Below the pieces are notes generated by a model. It was not told where the DNA came from and made no database searches. It saw nothing but the letters and a program-made list of their open reading frames with translations. A stretch of 8,193 bases of DNA from Candidatus Acetothermia bacterium (GTDB lineage: Bacteria > Bipolaricaulota > Bipolaricaulia > Bipolaricaulales > Bipolaricaulaceae): positions 1 to 8,193 of the forward strand of contig DSBZ01000255.1 of the NCBI GenBank assembly GCA_011057175.1, given 5' to 3'. The translations under genes were made by a program, and so were the position numbers. Below are positions 5,689-8,193 of this stretch, piece by piece. Every line of letters starts with the position of its first letter. Within the stretch, counting starts at the first letter, position 1.

Positions 5689-6432
5689 TCACAGGTTGAA
5701 CTCCATCCGCACCGTCAGCCCCAGCCACATGCTGGTGAACCCAACGGCATCCCCTGTGCCATCGGCGTTGAGGTCGAGTACCTCCGCGCCCGCGCGCGGC
5801 GCGCCCCACGGAGCGAGCCGGAACCCGACCTCAAGGCCGGCGCTCGTTCCTCGCCCCACGGGCAGGGACAGCTGGACCGCCATCGTCCCCACCGCGCCGC
5901 CCCCGGTGTAGGTCTTGTCCCCCACGCGAGGAAGGAACGGCAGCGACCAGTCGGTGGGGAGGGTGCTGGGGAACACGCACCGGTATGCGATGCGGGAGGC
6001 CCCCCACCCTGCAGAGACGGTCACCGTGAGCAGATCCGGGATGAGGACCAGGGAAAGTTCGGCCCCGAACGTGGCCAGGCCGACGTCGAGGGACACGTCG
6101 ACCGGATAGGGCCCTCCCCCGATCTCCCACGAGCCCTGGGTCCGCGTGCTCGCCCCCGCCACCGCCACCCGGAGGCCGAGCTGCCAGGCGCTGCCGATCG
6201 TCTCGCTGAGCCTGAACCCGACCCCCACGCCGAGCTCGGGAAGGGGGGGAACCGGGTCGCTGTCCACCCGCTCGTTGACGAAGGCCAAGGCCTGGTTCGT
6301 GAGGCGGACGAACGCATTGAGGGTCGGCATCCCGAATAGCACCACCTGAGCTGAGGACCCGACCCCCAGCGTCGCCGCCCCCCCGACGACGCCCGCCGCC
6401 AACAACGCCAACCCCGCTACTAACGCTCGCAT
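5689..6432 (-). CDS. Probable outer-membrane beta-barrel protein, function unknown
   Basis: This 247-residue protein has a clear N-terminal signal peptide (MRALVAGLALLAAGVVGGAA). The rest is rich in alternating hydrophobic strands separated by Gly/Asn/Asp turns, for example ELGVGVGFRLSE, WQLGLRVAVAGAST, GLATFGAELSLVLI, LLTVTVSAGWGASRIA, GGGAVGTMAVQLSLPV, SAGLEVGFRLAPWG and MWLGLTVRMEFNL. This is the pattern of a small outer-membrane barrel of roughly 8-12 strands. The final residue is Leu rather than the Phe usual in Proteobacterial barrels. NADGTGDA near residue 225 looks like an acidic turn. No named family is recognised with confidence. It heads a tight three-gene operon with two lipoproteins. 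The start at 6432 is supported by the signal peptide and by GTGAGG upstream, which is itself buried in a hairpin. Confidence 0.72.
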   Translation of the reverse strand: MRALVAGLALLAAGVVGGAATLGVGSSAQVVLFGMPTLNAFVRLTNQALAFVNERVDSDPVPPLPELGVGVGFRLSETIGSAWQLGLRVAVAGASTRTQGSWEIGGGPYPVDVSLDVGLATFGAELSLVLIPDLLTVTVSAGWGASRIAYRCVFPSTLPTDWSLPFLPRVGDKTYTGGGAVGTMAVQLSLPVGRGTSAGLEVGFRLAPWGAPRAGAEVLDLNADGTGDAVGFTSMWLGLTVRMEFNL

Positions 6433-6435
6433 CGC

Positions 6436-6455
6436 AGCCTCACGTGATGGAGGCT
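6436..6455 (-). promoter_or_regulatory. Hairpin covering the ribosome binding site of the barrel gene
   Basis: On the minus strand AGCCTC and GAGGCT pair perfectly over 6 bp around an 8-base loop (CATCACGT). The GAGG that would bind 16S rRNA lies inside the 3' arm, 4 bases before the ATG at 6432. Pairing would therefore block ribosome access. The intergenic stretch 6433-6510 shows no convincing -35/-10 pair (only a weak TATCCT), so the operon may be read through from the threonine aldolase gene. Confidence 0.4.
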
Positions 6456-6510
6456 ACGCCCTCATGGGTGCCGGTCCGAGGACAGGATAGGGTTGCCTAG
6501 GGTCGGTTCG

Positions 6511-7551
6511 TCACGCCGCGGCGGCACCGAGTTCCCGCGCTACGAGGTCAAGCGTCCGCTCGATGTCGGGGCAAGAGATCCCGAGGTGCGTCACCATCCG
6601 CACGCGGCGGGGGGAGGTACCGGCCCCCGCGGGGGAGGCGAGGACGCCCCTCGTGGCGAGCCCCCGGCAGAGGGCAGCCGCGTCCGGCCCTCGTTCGATT
6701 TCGAAGATGACGATGTTCGTCTCCGGTGGCGACACGGAGAGGCCCCCGATCTCGCTGAGGCCAGCGGCGAGGAGGCGGGCGTGGACGTGGTCCTCGGCGA
6801 GGCGGTCCAGGTGGTGGTCGAGGGCGTACAGGCCGGCCGCGGCGAGGATCCCTGCCTGGCGCATCCCACCCCCGAGCGCCTTGCGGGCCCGCCGCGCCGC
6901 AGCGATGAACTCCCGCCGCCCGCAGAGGAGCGACCCCACCGGGCAGCCGAGCCCCTTGGAGAGGCAAAACATGACGGAGTCGAACCCCGCCGCGAGCTCG
7001 CGAGCGGGGATCCCCGTGGCCACTGCAGCGTTGAAGATCCTCGCTCCATCGAGATGGACGGGGATCCCACGACCGTGGGCGAGGTCGAGGACCTCCCGCG
7101 CCCCGGCCAGGGGCCAGATCCGGCCGCCGGCCCCGTTGTGGGTGTTCTCGAGACAGACGAGCCCCGTCGGGGCGAGGTAGTAGATGTCGGGCCGGATCGC
7201 GGACAGAACGTCCCGCCCCGTGAAGATCCCCCCCTCGCCGACGAGGACGCGCGGTTGGACCCCTGAGAAGCGGGCCATCGTCGCCAGCTCCACGTTGTAG
7301 ATGTGGGAATCCGCCTCGACGATCACCTCCTGGCCCGGCTGGGTGTGGCAAGCGATGGCGATCTGGTTCCCCATCGTTCCCGAGGGCACGAACAGCGCGG
7401 CCTCGGTCCCGACGAGCTCGGCCGCCCGTTCCTCGAGCCGGCGGACGGTGGGGTCCTCGCCATAGACATCGTCCCCCACTTCCGCCATCGCCATCGCCTG
7501 CCGCATCCCCACCGTGGGCAGGGTCACCGTGTCCGAGCGCAGGTCGATCAC
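6511..7551 (-). CDS. ltaE: Low-specificity L-threonine aldolase
   Basis: This 346-residue PLP enzyme splits L-threonine or L-allo-threonine into glycine and acetaldehyde in the cytosol. The GTG at 7551 gives the canonical N-terminus (M)[12 protein letters not shown] and overlaps the upstream stop as GTGA, with GGAGGGG in front as ribosome binding site; a GTG at 7557 is a close alternative. Visible motifs are [23 protein letters not shown], the cofactor-stacking region EADSHIYN (His83), [21 protein letters not shown] (Asp168, Arg171) and [13 protein letters not shown] with the Schiff-base Lys199. Next come the GGGMRQAG helix and a C-terminal domain ending HLGIS. Length and all key residues match the family. 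It is translationally coupled to the protein repair methyltransferase gene upstream. Substrate stereochemistry cannot be read from sequence. Confidence 0.94.
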   Translation of the reverse strand: MIDLRSDTVTLPTVGMRQAMAMAEVGDDVYGEDPTVRRLEERAAELVGTEAALFVPSGTMGNQIAIACHTQPGQEVIVEADSHIYNVELATMARFSGVQPRVLVGEGGIFTGRDVLSAIRPDIYYLAPTGLVCLENTHNGAGGRIWPLAGAREVLDLAHGRGIPVHLDGARIFNAAVATGIPARELAAGFDSVMFCLSKGLGCPVGSLLCGRREFIAAARRARKALGGGMRQAGILAAAGLYALDHHLDRLAEDHVHARLLAAGLSEIGGLSVSPPETNIVIFEIERGPDAAALCRGLATRGVLASPAGAGTSPRRVRMVTHLGISCPDIERTLDLVARELGAAAA

Positions 7552-8193
7552 GTCCACCCCTCCTCCCCGATCAGGGGCACGAACGTACACGGGCAGAGGT
7601 GGCGGTGCATGAGCTGCTCCCCCTCGCGGCGAACAAGCGTCAGCTCCTGGCTGAACCGCCCCCCGACCGGGATCACGAGCCGCCCGTGGGGGGCCAGTTG
7701 GGCGACGAGCCCTTCCGGGACCCGCGGGGCCCCGGCGGTGACGAGGATCGCGTCGAATGGAGCCTCATCCGGCCAGCCCTTCGTCCCGTCTCCGATCCGA
7801 AAGCGCACGTTCGCATAGCCGAGCGCCCCGAGCCTCCGCTCGGCAGCGTGGGAAAGCTCGGGGACCCGCTCCACCGTGTACACCGTCCCCGCCAGCTCGG
7901 CGAGGATCGCCGTCTGGTACCCAGAACCCGTCCCCACCTCCAGCACGCGGTCCGTCGGCGCGAGGGCGAGGGCCTCCGTGGACAGGGCGACGATGTACGG
8001 CTGGGAGATGGTCTGGCCGCAGCCGATCGGGAGGGGGCAGTCATCGTAGGCGTGGGACAGGAGATGGAGGGGGACGAACTCGTGCCGGGGGACGCGCGCG
8101 AGGGCCGCGAGCACCCGTTCGTCGCGGATCCCCTGCTCCCGGAGCTCGGCGAGGAGGGCCTCGCGCGACCGAGCCAGCTCCCCCTCAGGCGGC
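7548..8193 (-). CDS. pcm: Protein-L-isoaspartate O-methyltransferase, 5' end outside window
   Basis: The enzyme uses S-adenosylmethionine to methylate isoaspartyl residues in aged proteins so that they can revert to aspartate. The frame stays open to the window edge, giving 214 residues, so only a few N-terminal residues should be missing (family about 205-225). No ATG occurs in the extra segment 8115-8192, which reads [19 protein letters not shown], the normal family helix. The GTG at 8114 would therefore be a false start. Motifs are [26 protein letters not shown], the SAM-binding motif [14 protein letters not shown], the [11 protein letters not shown] acidic loop, [11 protein letters not shown] and a terminal VPLIGEEGW. 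Its stop overlaps the threonine aldolase start by four bases, which indicates co-translation. Confidence 0.95.
   Translation of the reverse strand, partial: PPEGELARSREALLAELREQGIRDERVLAALARVPRHEFVPLHLLSHAYDDCPLPIGCGQTISQPYIVALSTEALALAPTDRVLEVGTGSGYQTAILAELAGTVYTVERVPELSHAAERRLGALGYANVRFRIGDGTKGWPDEAPFDAILVTAGAPRVPEGLVAQLAPHGRLVIPVGGRFSQELTLVRREGEQLMHRHLCPCTFVPLIGEEGWT

Noticed and set aside
5678..5809. Upstream GTG start for the first PKD lipoprotein
   Set aside because: It would put 44 Arg/Gly-rich residues before a perfect lipoprotein signal peptide and overlap the barrel gene deeply.
4808..5911. Long plus-strand open frame across the PKD lipoprotein genes
   Set aside because: The Arg/Pro/His-rich low-complexity translation has no domain; the minus strand holds lipoproteins with signal peptides and PKD motifs.
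6456..6510. Possible promoter for the barrel-lipoprotein operon (TATCCT near 6490)
   Set aside because: No matching -35 at a plausible distance; the hexamer alone is too weak.
6493..7266. Plus-strand open frame opposite threonine aldolase
   Set aside because: Antisense shadow of a firmly identified enzyme gene.
8112..8114. GTG at 8114 as the start of pcm
   Set aside because: The in-frame sequence upstream encodes the normal N-terminal helix of the family and remains open to the window edge.
1..8193. CRISPR array, insertion sequence or phage genes
   Set aside because: No regularly spaced direct repeats, transposase, integrase or phage-like motifs were found on either strand.

Overview
The window is a GC-rich bacterial chromosome segment carrying eight protein genes (two cut by the window edges) and one tRNA. 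No mobile element, CRISPR array or rRNA is visible. Two predicted lipoproteins with lipoboxes and a signal-peptide-bearing, probably beta-barrel protein point to a diderm (outer-membrane) organism. Extreme GC at wobble positions, clean TATAAT-like -10 boxes placed directly at start codons, and mixed ATG/GTG starts fit a deep-branching, high-GC, possibly thermophilic lineage. Bipolaricaulota/Acetothermia is a guess from general resemblance only.

Left part, plus strand (1-1285): the 3' end of a family III (CaiB/BaiF) CoA-transferase overlaps by 8 bases a class V aminotransferase of the isopenicillin N epimerase-like type. The aminotransferase keeps its PLP-binding core and C-terminal end but appears to lack about 100 internal residues. 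Only 4 bases after its stop lies the 3' end of a convergent tRNA-Ala(UGC) with an encoded CCA and its own consensus promoter.

Centre, plus strand (1491-4263): a divergent promoter region with a perfect 8-bp inverted repeat separates the tRNA promoter from a two-part GNAT-like (YghO-like) protein. Next comes a P-loop nucleoside kinase-like protein with an N-terminal ATP-cone, a probable nucleotide-sensing regulatory domain. Both genes have a -10 box 6-8 bases before the start codon and no good Shine-Dalgarno sequence, so both are candidates for leaderless mRNAs.

A 160-bp convergent intergenic region (4264-4423) is packed with inverted repeats, including a 10-bp perfect stem that probably ends transcription from one or both sides.

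Right part, minus strand (8193 down to 4424): L-isoaspartyl protein methyltransferase (protein repair) overlaps low-specificity threonine aldolase (threonine/glycine interconversion) by four bases. After 77 bases come a probable outer-membrane beta-barrel protein and two tandem PKD-domain lipoproteins spaced 11 and 6 bases apart. These last three look like one envelope operon, and the lipoproteins have unusual Cys-containing C-terminal tails. Its function is unknown and it is the least explained unit here. Everything else belongs to recognisable families; the kinase fusion, the shortened aminotransferase and the envelope operon deserve the closest look.
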